Shown here: piece after piece, positions 9,820-18,716 of the stretch
Layout: each line of letters begins with the position of its first letter
How positions within the stretch are numbered: the first letter of the stretch is position 1
Made by a program: the position numbers and the translations under genes
Notes under the pieces: model-generated
What the model saw: the letters and a program-made list of their open reading frames with translations, nothing else
The model's database searches: none
What the model was told of the DNA's origin: nothing
Assembly (NCBI RefSeq): GCF_023074175.1
Contig: NZ_JADPKS010000149.1
Span: 91,111 to 155,110, forward strand
Direction of reading: 5' to 3'
Origin: Bradyrhizobium sp. 139
GTDB lineage: Bacteria > Pseudomonadota > Alphaproteobacteria > Rhizobiales > Xanthobacteraceae
DNA: 64,000 bases

Positions 9820-10191
9820 TCACTCGCTTTGGCTTGGAAGGGAGAAAAAGCCGGACGGGAGGCGACTTTCGTCCTTACGCGGGACTGGAGAGGAGAATGG
9901 CGCCGCGCCGGTCCGGCTATCCGAACCATCAATTGACCTGCTTCCGCCTAAGAACTGACTGCGCTGCTCAGCCCAGATCTTCTGGCATTCGAGCAGAGCG
10001 TCCTTCTGCTCGTAGGTGACGGTACGGCATTGCTCGAGCTTAGCTGCGGTCACATCCGGTTTTGAGGCCAGAGAGACGGAAGACTGGGTCGCGCTCTCGT
10101 CGGTGCGCAGGCGAATGGCGCAGGTGGCAACCAACAGGACAGCAAGACCAGCTGCTGCCGCGACAGGTAGTCGTTCAAATCGTATTTTCAT
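9820..10191 (-). CDS. trbK: Putative entry-exclusion protein, TrbK-alt type
   Basis: This 123-residue protein has an N-terminal hydrophobic segment (LPVAAAAGLAVLLVATC) that could act as a lipoprotein or membrane anchor. It also has two conserved-looking cysteines in EQCRTVTYEQKDALLECQ. Position between trbJ and trbL, size and these features fit the alternative TrbK family of rhizobial trb clusters. Plasmid TrbK proteins block redundant entry of the same element. The C-terminal tail is low complexity. Function here rests on position and family only. Confidence 0.8.
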   Translation of the reverse strand: MKIRFERLPVAAAAGLAVLLVATCAIRLRTDESATQSSVSLASKPDVTAAKLEQCRTVTYEQKDALLECQKIWAEQRSQFLGGSRSIDGSDSRTGAAPFSSPVPRKDESRLPSGFFSLPSQSE

Positions 10192-10193
10192 GA

Positions 10194-10928
10194 TCAGTGG
10201 AACATCTGCACATTTGTCGATTGATAGTTTTGGCCCGGGCTGAGAAAGCGTCGCAGCTGCTCCCTACCCTGCTCCTGCGCTGCAGCCCGCTGGGCAGATT
10301 CGAGCGTCTGCGCACGACCTTGCGCGGCAACAGTCGCCGTGAGGTCCGCAAGCTGCTGGGCCTCGAGCGCAAGGAGCTGGTTGCCGGCCTGACTTGCCTG
10401 GAGCGCACCCGCTGCGCCCTGGCTCGCCGTCACGAGGGCGGACATCTGAGTGCGGTTGGCGTCGAGATTGCCGACAACGCTCGCTTGGACCCTCATGGCG
10501 TCCTGCAGCCCGGCAACTGAGTTCTGCCAGCGTGTTTGGGCATTTGCGACCAGGAGCCCATCGGACATGCTCGCGGATGCCGGCGCATAGGTGGTGGAAA
10601 ACGCGCGATCGATCTGCTGGACGTCGTAGGCAATCCGCTGCGCCTGCGAGAGTAGCTGCTGGGTGCGCTGAATCGATTGCTCAAGCTGTTGCAACGATGA
10701 ATAAGGCAGGCTCGCCAGGTTCTTCGCCTGGTTGATCAGCATCTGCGCTTCGTTCTGGAGCGAAGTGATCTGGTTGTTGATCTGCTGCAGCTCACGCGCG
10801 GCCGTGAGCACATTCTGAACGTAGTTGTTGGGATCGAACACGATCCACTGCGCCTTCGCTTCGCGGGGCGCTTGGATCATGGTCATGGCGATGATACTTG
10901 CTGCCAGAAGCGGGCGGATACAGCTCAT
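10194..10928 (-). CDS. trbJ: TrbJ/VirB5-family conjugal transfer protein
   Basis: This 244-residue secreted protein has a signal peptide ending near AKAQW, followed by the TrbJ block IVFDPNNYVQNVLTAARELQQ. Long amphipathic, glutamine-rich helices follow (INNQITSLQNEAQMLINQ). TrbJ/VirB5 proteins are minor pilus components that help contact the recipient. The ATG overlaps the trbE stop by one base (TGATG). The coding region appears intact. Confidence 0.92.
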   Translation of the reverse strand: MSCIRPLLAASIIAMTMIQAPREAKAQWIVFDPNNYVQNVLTAARELQQINNQITSLQNEAQMLINQAKNLASLPYSSLQQLEQSIQRTQQLLSQAQRIAYDVQQIDRAFSTTYAPASASMSDGLLVANAQTRWQNSVAGLQDAMRVQASVVGNLDANRTQMSALVTASQGAAGALQASQAGNQLLALEAQQLADLTATVAAQGRAQTLESAQRAAAQEQGREQLRRFLSPGQNYQSTNVQMFH

Positions 10929-13357
10929 CAGAGCGCTCCTTGTTTGGCGAGCTGCGGAATGAGATTGCAGGCCCAGCCGAGGTCGCGCGCCTTGAGCCAG
11001 CCGGTGACGAACTCGTCCCTTCCGTGCTCGGCAAGCACCCGATCAATCAAAGCCTGGTCGGCTTTGGACGAGGCGGCCGCGAAGGCGAGCGCGATTTCGC
11101 CAAGTCCGAGCTCGAACACGCGGTTGCCGCGGCGCGACTGGCAGTAGTAGTCCCGCTTCGGAGTGGCGCGGGCGAGGATCTCGATCTGCCGGTCGTTCAG
11201 CCCAAAGCGACGGTAAATCGCCATGATCTGCGGCTCGATGGCGCGATCGTTTGGCAACAGGATGCGGGTCGGGCAGCTCTCGATAATGGCAGGCGCGATT
11301 TTGGAGCCATCGATATCGGCAAGCGATTGGGTCGCAAACACGACCGAGGCGTTCTTTTTGCGAAGGGTTTTGAGCCATTCGCGGAGCTTGCCGGCAAAAT
11401 CGGCGTCATCGAGCGCAAGCCAGCCTTCGTCGATGATGAGCAGTGTCGGACGGCCGTCAAAGCGGTCCTCGATCCGGTGAAACAGATAGGCCAGAACTGC
11501 GGGCGCGACAGAGGTCCCGATCAATCCGTCGGTCTCGAACACCTGGACGGAGGCTTCACCCAGCCGTTCATATTCGCCGTCCAGCAACAGGGCGTATGGC
11601 CCGCCGAGGCAGTAGGGCTGCAGCGCGCGCTTGAGAGCGTTGGACTGCAGAAGAACGGAGAACCCAGTCAGCGTCCGCTCCGTAACTGGCGCCGAGGCGA
11701 GTGAGGTCAACGCCGACCAGACATGATCCTTGGTCTCAGGGGTGACTTCGATCCGCTCGCGCGTCAGGATCGATGCGATCCAGTCGGATGCCCAGCCTCG
11801 CTCGCCGACATCGTCGATGCGTGCAAGCGGCTGGAGCGCGACGAATTCTGACGATTCCAGCGCGCCGCCGAGATCATGCCAGTCGCCCCCCGTGGCGATG
11901 GCCGATGCGCGGATCGAGCCGCCGAAGTCGAATGCAAAGATCTGCGCCTCGCCATAGCGACGGAACTGCAGCGCCATGAGCGCCAGCAGCACCGACTTAC
12001 CGGCGCCCGTCGGTCCGATGACCAGGGTGTGGCCGACATCGCCGACGTGCAGAGAAAACCGAAATGGCGTGGAACCTTCAGTCTTAGCGAAGAACAATGG
12101 GGGCGCCTTAAGGTGATGATCCCTTACCTCTCCGGCCCATACCGCGGACAGCGGAATCATATGGGCGAGATTCAGGGTCGAGACCGGCGGCTGGCGGACG
12201 TTTGCGTAAGTTTGTCCCGGCAGGCTGCCGAGCCAGGCTTCGACGGCATTGACCGTCTCGGCCATGCAGGTGAAGTCGCGGCCCTGGACGACCTTTTCGG
12301 CGAGGCGGAGCTTTTCGTCGGCTGCGCGAGGATCCCCGTCCCAGACCGTGATCGTTGCCGTGACGAAGACCTCTGCGATCTGATCCGAGCCCAATTCCTG
12401 GAGCGCACTATCGGCGTCCATCGCCTTGTTGTGCGCATCGGTATCCAGAAGCGCGGAGGCCTCGTTCGTCATCACCTCCTTCAGGATCGCCGCGATCGAC
12501 TTGCGCTTGGCAAACCATTGCCGCCTGATCCTGGTGAGGAGCTTTGTGGCATCTGTCTTGTCGAGCATGATCGCCCGCGTCGACCAGCGATACGGGAATG
12601 CCAGCCGGTTCAGCTCGTCGAGAATTCCGGGCGTGGTCGCGGTCGGAAAGCCCACGAGCGTCAGAACGCGCAGATGCGCCTCGCCTAGCATGGGCTCGAT
12701 ACCTCCTGTCAGGGGTTGATCGGCAAGCAACGCGTCCAGATACATCGGAATTTCTGGCACGCGCACGCGATGCCGTCTGGTCGAGACCGTCGAATGCAGG
12801 TAGGTCAGCGTTTGCTCGTCATCGAGCCAGCCACATTCCGGCATGAAACCCTCGACGAGCTGCAGGACGCGGCCGGTCCGGTCGACAAAGCCGGCAAGCA
12901 CCTCGCGCGCATCCGCTCCCGCAGCGCGATGGCTGCCCTCGTACAGTAGGCGCTCCGCCACGGCCGCACTCTCTGCCGGAGGCAGATAGAGGAAAGTCAG
13001 ATAGTAGCTCGATTCATAGTGGCTGCCGGCCTCCTCGAATTGCGCTTTCCGCTCCGCATCCACCAGCGCCGAGGCGACGTCCGGGAATGTATCCGGCGGA
13101 TAACGTCCTGCCGAATGCCGCTGCGCCTCGACAAAGACGGCCCACCCCGATCCGAGGCGACGGAGCGCATTGTTGAGGCGGCCTGCGACAGCAACAAGCT
13201 CGGCAGGCACTGAGCTGTCGAGATCCGGCCCTCTGAACCGGGCCGTTCGCTGAAAGGATCCATCCTTGTTGAGAATGATGCCCTCATCGACCAGGGCCGC
13301 CCAAGGAAGGAAGTCGGCAAGGCGCGTGTTTGAACCGCGATATTCGGCAAGGTTCAT
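10928..13357 (-). CDS. trbE: TrbE/VirB4-family secretion ATPase
   Basis: This protein of about 809 residues is the VirB4-like motor ATPase of the secretion apparatus. The N-terminal block is MNLAEYRGSNTRLADFLPWA. A Walker A motif GPTGAGKS lies near residue 448 and Walker B LLIIDEGWLALDD near residue 645. A further motif, SVVFATQSLADID, completes the ATPase core. Two ATGs are adjacent at 13360 and 13357, and the second gives the usual family start. The reading frame is open further upstream through trbD, which is a shadow. It is coupled to trbJ. Confidence 0.94.
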   Translation of the reverse strand: MNLAEYRGSNTRLADFLPWAALVDEGIILNKDGSFQRTARFRGPDLDSSVPAELVAVAGRLNNALRRLGSGWAVFVEAQRHSAGRYPPDTFPDVASALVDAERKAQFEEAGSHYESSYYLTFLYLPPAESAAVAERLLYEGSHRAAGADAREVLAGFVDRTGRVLQLVEGFMPECGWLDDEQTLTYLHSTVSTRRHRVRVPEIPMYLDALLADQPLTGGIEPMLGEAHLRVLTLVGFPTATTPGILDELNRLAFPYRWSTRAIMLDKTDATKLLTRIRRQWFAKRKSIAAILKEVMTNEASALLDTDAHNKAMDADSALQELGSDQIAEVFVTATITVWDGDPRAADEKLRLAEKVVQGRDFTCMAETVNAVEAWLGSLPGQTYANVRQPPVSTLNLAHMIPLSAVWAGEVRDHHLKAPPLFFAKTEGSTPFRFSLHVGDVGHTLVIGPTGAGKSVLLALMALQFRRYGEAQIFAFDFGGSIRASAIATGGDWHDLGGALESSEFVALQPLARIDDVGERGWASDWIASILTRERIEVTPETKDHVWSALTSLASAPVTERTLTGFSVLLQSNALKRALQPYCLGGPYALLLDGEYERLGEASVQVFETDGLIGTSVAPAVLAYLFHRIEDRFDGRPTLLIIDEGWLALDDADFAGKLREWLKTLRKKNASVVFATQSLADIDGSKIAPAIIESCPTRILLPNDRAIEPQIMAIYRRFGLNDRQIEILARATPKRDYYCQSRRGNRVFELGLGEIALAFAAASSKADQALIDRVLAEHGRDEFVTGWLKARDLGWACNLIPQLAKQGAL

Positions 13358-13368
13358 CATAGGCAACT

Positions 13369-13632
13369 CTAGGACCTGAGGTGGCTTGGAATACGGACGT
13401 GCCGGCGCACGACTTCCACGAAATCGGGATCGCGTTTTGCGGCCCAGATGGCGGCCATGTGGCCGACGAACCAGAGGAGAAGGCCGGCCACCCACAGGCG
13501 CAGCCCAAGACCGAGCGCCGCCGCTAACGTTCCGTTGGCGATCGCCACGGCGCGCGGCGCACCGCCCATCAGGATAGGCTCGGTGAGCGCACGATGCACG
13601 GGCGCGATAAAGCCTGCGACAGGCTCCTCCAT
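13369..13632 (-). CDS. trbD: TrbD/VirB3-family conjugal transfer protein
   Basis: This 87-residue VirB3-like inner-membrane protein has the family pattern GFIAPVHRALTEPILMGGAP and two hydrophobic stretches (ANGTLAAALGLGLRLWVAG, LLLWFVGHMAAIWA). It ends with the conserved RDPDFVEVVRRH. Its ATG shares one base with the trbC stop (TAATG), so translation is coupled. Size and order are standard. Confidence 0.92.
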   Translation of the reverse strand: MEEPVAGFIAPVHRALTEPILMGGAPRAVAIANGTLAAALGLGLRLWVAGLLLWFVGHMAAIWAAKRDPDFVEVVRRHVRIPSHLRS

Positions 13633-13958
13633 TAGATCACCACGCCGCCGCCGAAGGAAAAGAAAGACAGAAAGAAGCTTGACGCCGCAAAGGCGATGGA
13701 CAGACCGAACACGATCTGAACCAGGCGACGAAAGCCACCAGACGTGTCGCCAAATGCGAGCGAGAGCCCGGTCACGATGATGATGATGACCGCGATAATC
13801 TTGGCGACGGGACCCTCGACCGATTGCAAAATCTGGTTGAGCGGTTGCTCCCACGGCATATTTGAGCCAGCGGCGCAAGCCGGGATACTGCTCAGCCAAA
13901 GGGTCACAATTGCCGTGGGAGCAATGCTGGCACGGCGGAGAGATGAAGGCATCGTCAT
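13632..13958 (-). CDS. trbC: TrbC/VirB2-family pilin
   Basis: This 108-residue pilin precursor has a signal sequence ending near PACAAG. The conserved block PWEQPLNQILQSVEGPVAKI follows, then two hydrophobic segments (IAVIIIIVTGLSLAFGD and GLSIAFAASSFFLSFF), as expected for a VirB2-like conjugative pilin subunit. Its start overlaps the end of trbB by four bases. It appears functional. Confidence 0.92.
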   Translation of the reverse strand: MTMPSSLRRASIAPTAIVTLWLSSIPACAAGSNMPWEQPLNQILQSVEGPVAKIIAVIIIIVTGLSLAFGDTSGGFRRLVQIVFGLSIAFAASSFFLSFFSFGGGVVI

Positions 13959-14923
13959 GACCGGTCTCCAATTGCAGAAAGGCTGTAATGACCTGATGCT
14001 CCTAAGCCCGTGACGCGGGCGAGCTCGCTCAAGCGGCGTTCGGCGCCGCGGCCGCTGAGCACCGCGATCACGTTGATTGTTTCGGCGATAAGCGGCCGGG
14101 GGACTGTGACGACAGCTTCCTGGACCAGCTGCTCGAGTCGGCGTAGCGCCCCGAGCGCCGTTCCGGCATGGATCGTGCCGATTCCGCCCGGATGTCCTGT
14201 GCTCCAGGCCTTGAGCAAATCGAGCGCCTCGGCTCCGCGCACCTCACCAATGGGAATTCGATCGGGGCGCAGACGAAGCGACGAACGGACCAGGTCGGAC
14301 AGCGAGATCAAGCCGTCCTTCGTGCGGAGCGCCACGAGATTTGGCGCCAAGCACTGAAGCTCGCGCGTATCTTCGATGAGAACGACACGGTCAGTCGTTT
14401 TAGCCACCTCGGCGAGAAGGGCATTGGTCAGCGTCGTCTTGCCGGTCGAGGTGCCGCCGGCGACCAGAATGTTCTTGCGTGCGCAAACTGCATCCCTCAA
14501 TCCACCGGCCTGATCCGGCGTCATGACACCCACTGCGACGTAATCCTCGAGGCTGAACACGGCGACCGCCGGCTTTCGGATCGCAAATGTTGGCGCAGCA
14601 ACAACCGGCGGCAGCAGGCCCTCAAAGCGCTCCCCCGTCTCGGGCAGCTCGGCAGAAATCCGTGGGCTCCCGGGATGAACCTCGGCACCTACGTAGTGAG
14701 CCACCACGCGGATGATTCGCTCTCCGTCAGGGAGGGATATGTTCTTGCCAGTATCCGTAAGGCCGCTCGACAGTCGGTCGATCCACAGTCGGCCATCGGG
14801 ATTGAGCATCACCTCGACGATTGCCGGATCTTCCAAAAACCCTGCGATGGCGGGCCCCAACGCGGTACGCAGCATACGCGCTCCGCGCAAGTTCGCTTCT
14901 GAATCAAAAGAATGGATCGCCAC
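13955..14923 (-). CDS. trbB: TrbB/VirB11-family secretion ATPase
   Basis: This protein of about 322 residues is the hexameric VirB11-like ATPase that drives pilus and channel assembly. It has the N-terminal block MLRTALGPAIAGFLEDP, Walker A GGTSTGKTT near residue 157, an Asp box (VLIEDTRELQC) and the C-terminal GHPGGIGTIHAG. The start is uncertain. A GTG at 14923 has GGGG six bases upstream, a TTG lies four codons earlier, and an ATG at MLRTALGP is the conservative choice. It is the first gene of the trb operon; no lux-box-like palindrome is obvious in the 180 bases upstream. Confidence 0.92.
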   Translation of the reverse strand: MAIHSFDSEANLRGARMLRTALGPAIAGFLEDPAIVEVMLNPDGRLWIDRLSSGLTDTGKNISLPDGERIIRVVAHYVGAEVHPGSPRISAELPETGERFEGLLPPVVAAPTFAIRKPAVAVFSLEDYVAVGVMTPDQAGGLRDAVCARKNILVAGGTSTGKTTLTNALLAEVAKTTDRVVLIEDTRELQCLAPNLVALRTKDGLISLSDLVRSSLRLRPDRIPIGEVRGAEALDLLKAWSTGHPGGIGTIHAGTALGALRRLEQLVQEAVVTVPRPLIAETINVIAVLSGRGAERRLSELARVTGLGASGHYSLSAIGDRS

Positions 14924-14935
14924 GATTTGCCCCAA

Positions 14936-15446
14936 GCTGCTGAGGCCGCTTCGGCGCCCTCATCTGAAGGCAAATAAAAGATAGATCGTGTGTTACCGCA
15001 ACAAAGGGAATATGCCGTTCGTAGTCTAGCGTAGAGAAAGGAACATTTGAAACGAGCGCCGGCTTGACGCGCCGACCCCTCGACGGCGAGGCGAGAAATC
15101 AGCAATGACCAATGATCCGGAGCTTACTATTTTTACGCCTCTCCCGGTCGCCGTGTTTGCTCAGGCCCCGTTGCTTCTCCTGAACCACTGTCGCTCCCTC
15201 GCGTGGGCACGATTGAGCTCCCGCTTTTTGAGGAAGCTCAAACCCGGGATAATGAACCACATCAGCCGGCGGGCTGCCGCAGGCACTAATGCCGACGCTG
15301 GTCTGGTGCACCACCGTGATCGTAATGACCCTGCACCATTCCCCCTGGAATCCGGCTGGCCCAGTACTGCACGAGGCTTGCCAACGCAGAATGCAGGCAT
15401 TCAAGAGTGATTTCTAGTCCGCAATGGGCGAGCTGAGATCGCAGAT
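14936..15446. other. Intergenic region between trbB and dctA
   Basis: About 510 bases without a convincing gene. Weak open frames on both strands here lack a ribosome site and family resemblance. The part nearest trbB (14936-15100) is locally AT-rich (around 14970-15050) and is where the trb promoter should be, but I cannot point to a confident -35/-10 pair. Confidence 0.5.
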
Positions 15447-16742
15447 CTACTTGAGCTGCGCGTGTAGCGAGACATGGTCGAGTTCACCTTCCCACCACGA
15501 CACAAACACCGCGGCAATACCGTTCCCGATGATGTTGGTAAGTGCGCGCACCTCGCTCATGAACTTGTCGATCGAGAATACGATCGCGATGCCCGGGACG
15601 AGGTCAGGACTGACCACGGTCAACGTTGCGGCCAGGGTGACGAACCCGGCACCGGTAACACCACTTGCGCCCTTCGAGGTGAGCATCGCCACAACGAGTA
15701 TCGTGAGCTGCTGGCCGAAGTCGAGATCGACCCCGAGCGCCTGCGCGATGAACAAGGTCGCCAGCGTCATGTAAATGTTGGTCCCATCCAAATTGAAAGA
15801 GTATCCTGTCGGCACCACCAGACCGACGACCGGCTTGGAACAGCCCAGCCGTTCGAGTTTTTCCATCAACTGCGGCAGCGCGCTTTCGGACGACGACGTT
15901 CCGAGCACGATCAGTAGTTCATCCTTGATGTAGACGATGAACTTTAGAATAGAAAAACCGACCAAGCGCGCGACCAGGCCAAGCACAATGATCACGAAGA
16001 GCCCGGCTGTCACGTAGAACAGCGCAACCAAGCCGATGAGTTTACCGAGCGCGGATGGTCCGAATTCGCCGATAGTGTAGGCCATGGCGCCGAACGCCCC
16101 GATTGGCGCTGCCTTCATTACGATCCTAATGACACCAAACACCGCGTGTGCAGCATCGTCGACCAGACTGCGCATCCGCTCACCCCGCTCGCCAAGCGCC
16201 ATCAGCGAGAACCCGAATAGGATGGCAAACAGCAGCACCTGTAGCACGTCGCCTCGGGCCAGAGCGCCAACTACGCTATCCGGAATAATATTGAGGAGGA
16301 AATCGACCGCGTTCTGCCCCTCCGCTCTTTTGACGTAGTTGGCTACCGCCGCGGCATCAGCCCTGGGAGCGAGCCCATGGCCGGCCTGAACGAGATTGCC
16401 CATCACGAGACCCAGGATCAGCGCGAAGGTCGACACGATCTCGAAGTAAAGCAGCGCCTTGACGCCGACTCGGCCGACCTTTCGGGCATCCTGAACATGC
16501 GCAATTCCGGACACAACAGTGCAGAAGATGATCGGCGCGATCACCATTTTGATCAGCTTGATGAATCCGTCACCAAGCGCTTTGACCCAGCTGTTCGTCC
16601 CCACAGCAGGCCACAACCAGCCAACGAGAACGCCAATCAGGATCGCGATGAGTACCTGGATATAAAGAACCTTGTACCAGGGGCCAGATGGCTGGAACAG
16701 GGCGGCGGCTTTGACAGAGCGGCGCTGGCGGTGATTGTGCAT
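15447..16742 (-). CDS. dctA: C4-dicarboxylate transporter DctA
   Basis: This 431-residue sodium- or proton-coupled dicarboxylate symporter of the DAACS family takes up succinate, malate and fumarate. Family signatures include IKLIKMVIAPIIFCTVVSGI, the serine-rich LGTSSSESALPQ hairpin, PTGYSFNLDGTNIYM, and MLTSKGASGVTGAGFV near the C-terminus. Eight or so hydrophobic segments are present. The ATG at 16742 is preceded by an in-frame GTG that gives only one extra residue. DctA feeds rhizobial bacteroids with carbon; here the gene interrupts the distance between the trb and tra blocks. I found no clear sigma-54 site upstream and no dctB/dctD genes nearby. Confidence 0.95.
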   Translation of the reverse strand: MHNHRQRRSVKAAALFQPSGPWYKVLYIQVLIAILIGVLVGWLWPAVGTNSWVKALGDGFIKLIKMVIAPIIFCTVVSGIAHVQDARKVGRVGVKALLYFEIVSTFALILGLVMGNLVQAGHGLAPRADAAAVANYVKRAEGQNAVDFLLNIIPDSVVGALARGDVLQVLLFAILFGFSLMALGERGERMRSLVDDAAHAVFGVIRIVMKAAPIGAFGAMAYTIGEFGPSALGKLIGLVALFYVTAGLFVIIVLGLVARLVGFSILKFIVYIKDELLIVLGTSSSESALPQLMEKLERLGCSKPVVGLVVPTGYSFNLDGTNIYMTLATLFIAQALGVDLDFGQQLTILVVAMLTSKGASGVTGAGFVTLAATLTVVSPDLVPGIAIVFSIDKFMSEVRALTNIIGNGIAAVFVSWWEGELDHVSLHAQLK

Positions 16743-17279
16743 CACGCTCGACCCGCCGCCGTGGTACCAAAGAGGGGTGACAATGAAGGCCCGGCTTCGC
16801 TCAGTGTTCCCTTAGCGCGGCGACAGGGCACTGACCGTTTTAAACAACCCCGTCCGTTGCCACGGTTTGCCGCCTCTCCCGAATGGGTTTGCAGCCAACG
16901 CGAAACGAAGTGCTGAATTCCTTCTGAAACCAGCGGTAAAAACTTGAGAAAGCTTCCTTGAGAGTTGGAATGCATCAGCGTCACCACCCATTTCAATCTT
17001 TTTTGGTTGTTCGAAGATGCCACCAGCATCTTATAAGACGCCACCTTTAGCAGGCGGCGACCACTCTTCACCTGGACGGGCATTCGCGCCGCTATCGCGC
17101 CGGATCGGGACGTACGTTGAAGAAACATTCACCGTAAAGAACTTGTGGCGGTGCGGCTCGCCTGCGTTCACCCCTCACTCGTCCTACCCTCACTTCAGGT
17201 GAATGCCCCGACATTCCCAATGGCATCAACTTCGATCGCAAAACCACAAGGGCCGAGAAGACATGGCCAGCAGCATTGC
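16743..17279. other. Gene-free region upstream of dctA
   Basis: About 540 bases separate dctA from the end of the thioredoxin gene. No protein-like frame or terminator stands out. I looked for a TGGCAC-N5-TTGCA promoter on the dctA side and did not find a convincing one. Confidence 0.5.
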
Positions 17280-18494
17280 TCACGCTGCCTCCCTTGGCGA
17301 TCCCGGTTGCGGCTTTTCGGGAGATGTGTTTTGCGGTGTCGAACAACACTCCTCATTACAGAGCTTCTCACTCCTGTAGCTCGCCAAGGCCTGGAGGGAG
17401 CACTGCACGAGATCCCGTTTCGCTACATCCGAGGCAGGCGCTGCATCCAGCCATTTCAGCGCCACCTCGACCAATTCGATCGCGCGATCCCTGTTACCGG
17501 TCTCGTAATAGTACTGAGCGACCGCCCCGTACGAGAGAAACTTCGCGCCCTCGCTTCCTTGGGGCGGATTCGCCGCCAGGATGTGTTCGGAGAGGTCCCT
17601 GCCCATGGCAAAACGCTCGGCATGTGGGAAACCGGAGTAGTCTTTCGCGGGATCGAAAAGTTGGCGGATGGCCACGCTCATCCAAACCACGGATTTCTTG
17701 TCGATCGCATCGCGAACCAATTGGCGCAATACCGCCAGGCCGGTCCGCATGTCGCGTATCTTGTGAAGCAACAATTCCGCATGAAGCCCACGGAAGGTGA
17801 CATCGTCCGGCATCGCAGCGAGCGCCTCCTCAACCCCTGAAAGGGCTGCCGCCCAATCCTTACTATTCATGGCGGCTTCAAGTCTGGCAAAGATCGGCTC
17901 CACCAGCGCTCGCTTCTGCGATAGTTCGCGCTTTCTGCGTCGACCCGTGGTTATCCTCTCCGCATCCAGGGCTTTGGCTTCGTCGCTCAATGCCCAGGAG
18001 CCGTTCAGAATTTTGGGCAACGCGTTATCGAGTTGCGTCGGATGGCCGATAAAGGCGAAGCGGCCGTCACGATCGACCACGAATGACGAGGGAATCCCGA
18101 CAGAAAAGCTGGGATCCATCCAAAGCTTGTTCATTTCGCCGGAGTAGTCGAATGCGATCGCGAAGTTCAGAGTTGGCAAGCTCTTCGTCAACCAAGCGTC
18201 CAAGCTGGCTCGCGCTTCATCTGCCGTCGAAGCTTGTTCGTGAGCCGCGATGCCCACCACCTCAACTCCGTTGCTCCTGTATTTGCTTTGCAGGATCACC
18301 AAATTCAGCATCGAGGCGATACATGGTCCGCACCACGTCGCGCAAAACTCGATGATGTATACTTTCCCAGGTTCGAACTTTGTAACGGGCTGGCCACGTA
18401 GCCAGTCCTCAACTTTGATGGAGGGAGCCGGCGAACCGACTCTCAGCACCTTCTCCGCACCGACTTGACTTGCGCTCTCAGTCACACTGGTCAT
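17280..18494 (-). CDS. TlpA-like thioredoxin-fold protein with helical C-terminal extension
   Basis: This 404-residue protein starts with a thioredoxin domain of the TlpA/AhpC-TSA type (residues about 15-170). The redox motif CGPC is at residues 55-58 within CATWCGPC. The partner block VGIPSSFVVDRDGRFAFIGH follows, with the cis-proline as IPSS. Residues 190-390 form a mostly helical region with TPR-like spacing (WAAALSGVEEALAAMPDD, YYYETGNRDRAIELVEVAL). There is no signal peptide or N-terminal membrane segment, unlike classical periplasmic TlpA, so a cytoplasmic site is inferred. The final residues include a Cys pair (EECC). Partner and substrate are unknown. Confidence 0.85.
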   Translation of the reverse strand: MTSVTESASQVGAEKVLRVGSPAPSIKVEDWLRGQPVTKFEPGKVYIIEFCATWCGPCIASMLNLVILQSKYRSNGVEVVGIAAHEQASTADEARASLDAWLTKSLPTLNFAIAFDYSGEMNKLWMDPSFSVGIPSSFVVDRDGRFAFIGHPTQLDNALPKILNGSWALSDEAKALDAERITTGRRRKRELSQKRALVEPIFARLEAAMNSKDWAAALSGVEEALAAMPDDVTFRGLHAELLLHKIRDMRTGLAVLRQLVRDAIDKKSVVWMSVAIRQLFDPAKDYSGFPHAERFAMGRDLSEHILAANPPQGSEGAKFLSYGAVAQYYYETGNRDRAIELVEVALKWLDAAPASDVAKRDLVQCSLQALASYRSEKLCNEECCSTPQNTSPEKPQPGSPREAA

Positions 18495-18716
18495 TGCTCA
18501 AATTCGCTTTACCTGGCTCTGCGGAGACAACAACAGCAAGTCGCATGCCAGCCAGCACTCATTGATATTACGCATTTTTCGTATCATTCCTGTCGACCTT
18601 GCGACGCATGTCGCATATCCGACCAGCTGTTTGGAGCTTCTCAGGCAATCAGCCGGCCGGGCGTTATTGACGCGCCTGTAGACCGACGAGGCGGGAAGTC
18701 AGGCAGAAGGCCGAGT

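Noticed and set aside
10898..11704. 268-codon plus-strand frame inside trbE
   Set aside because: Antisense to the Walker B region of trbE; no independent features.
12997..13350. 117-codon minus-strand frame over the trbE start
   Set aside because: Out of frame with trbE, whose motifs are clear; no ribosome site.
14936..15104. tra-box or lux-box upstream of trbB
   Set aside because: No 18-20 base palindrome is visible, so quorum control of trb here is not supported by sequence.
16743..17000. Sigma-54 promoter of dctA
   Set aside because: The nearest GG/GC pair has wrong spacing and flanks; not convincing.
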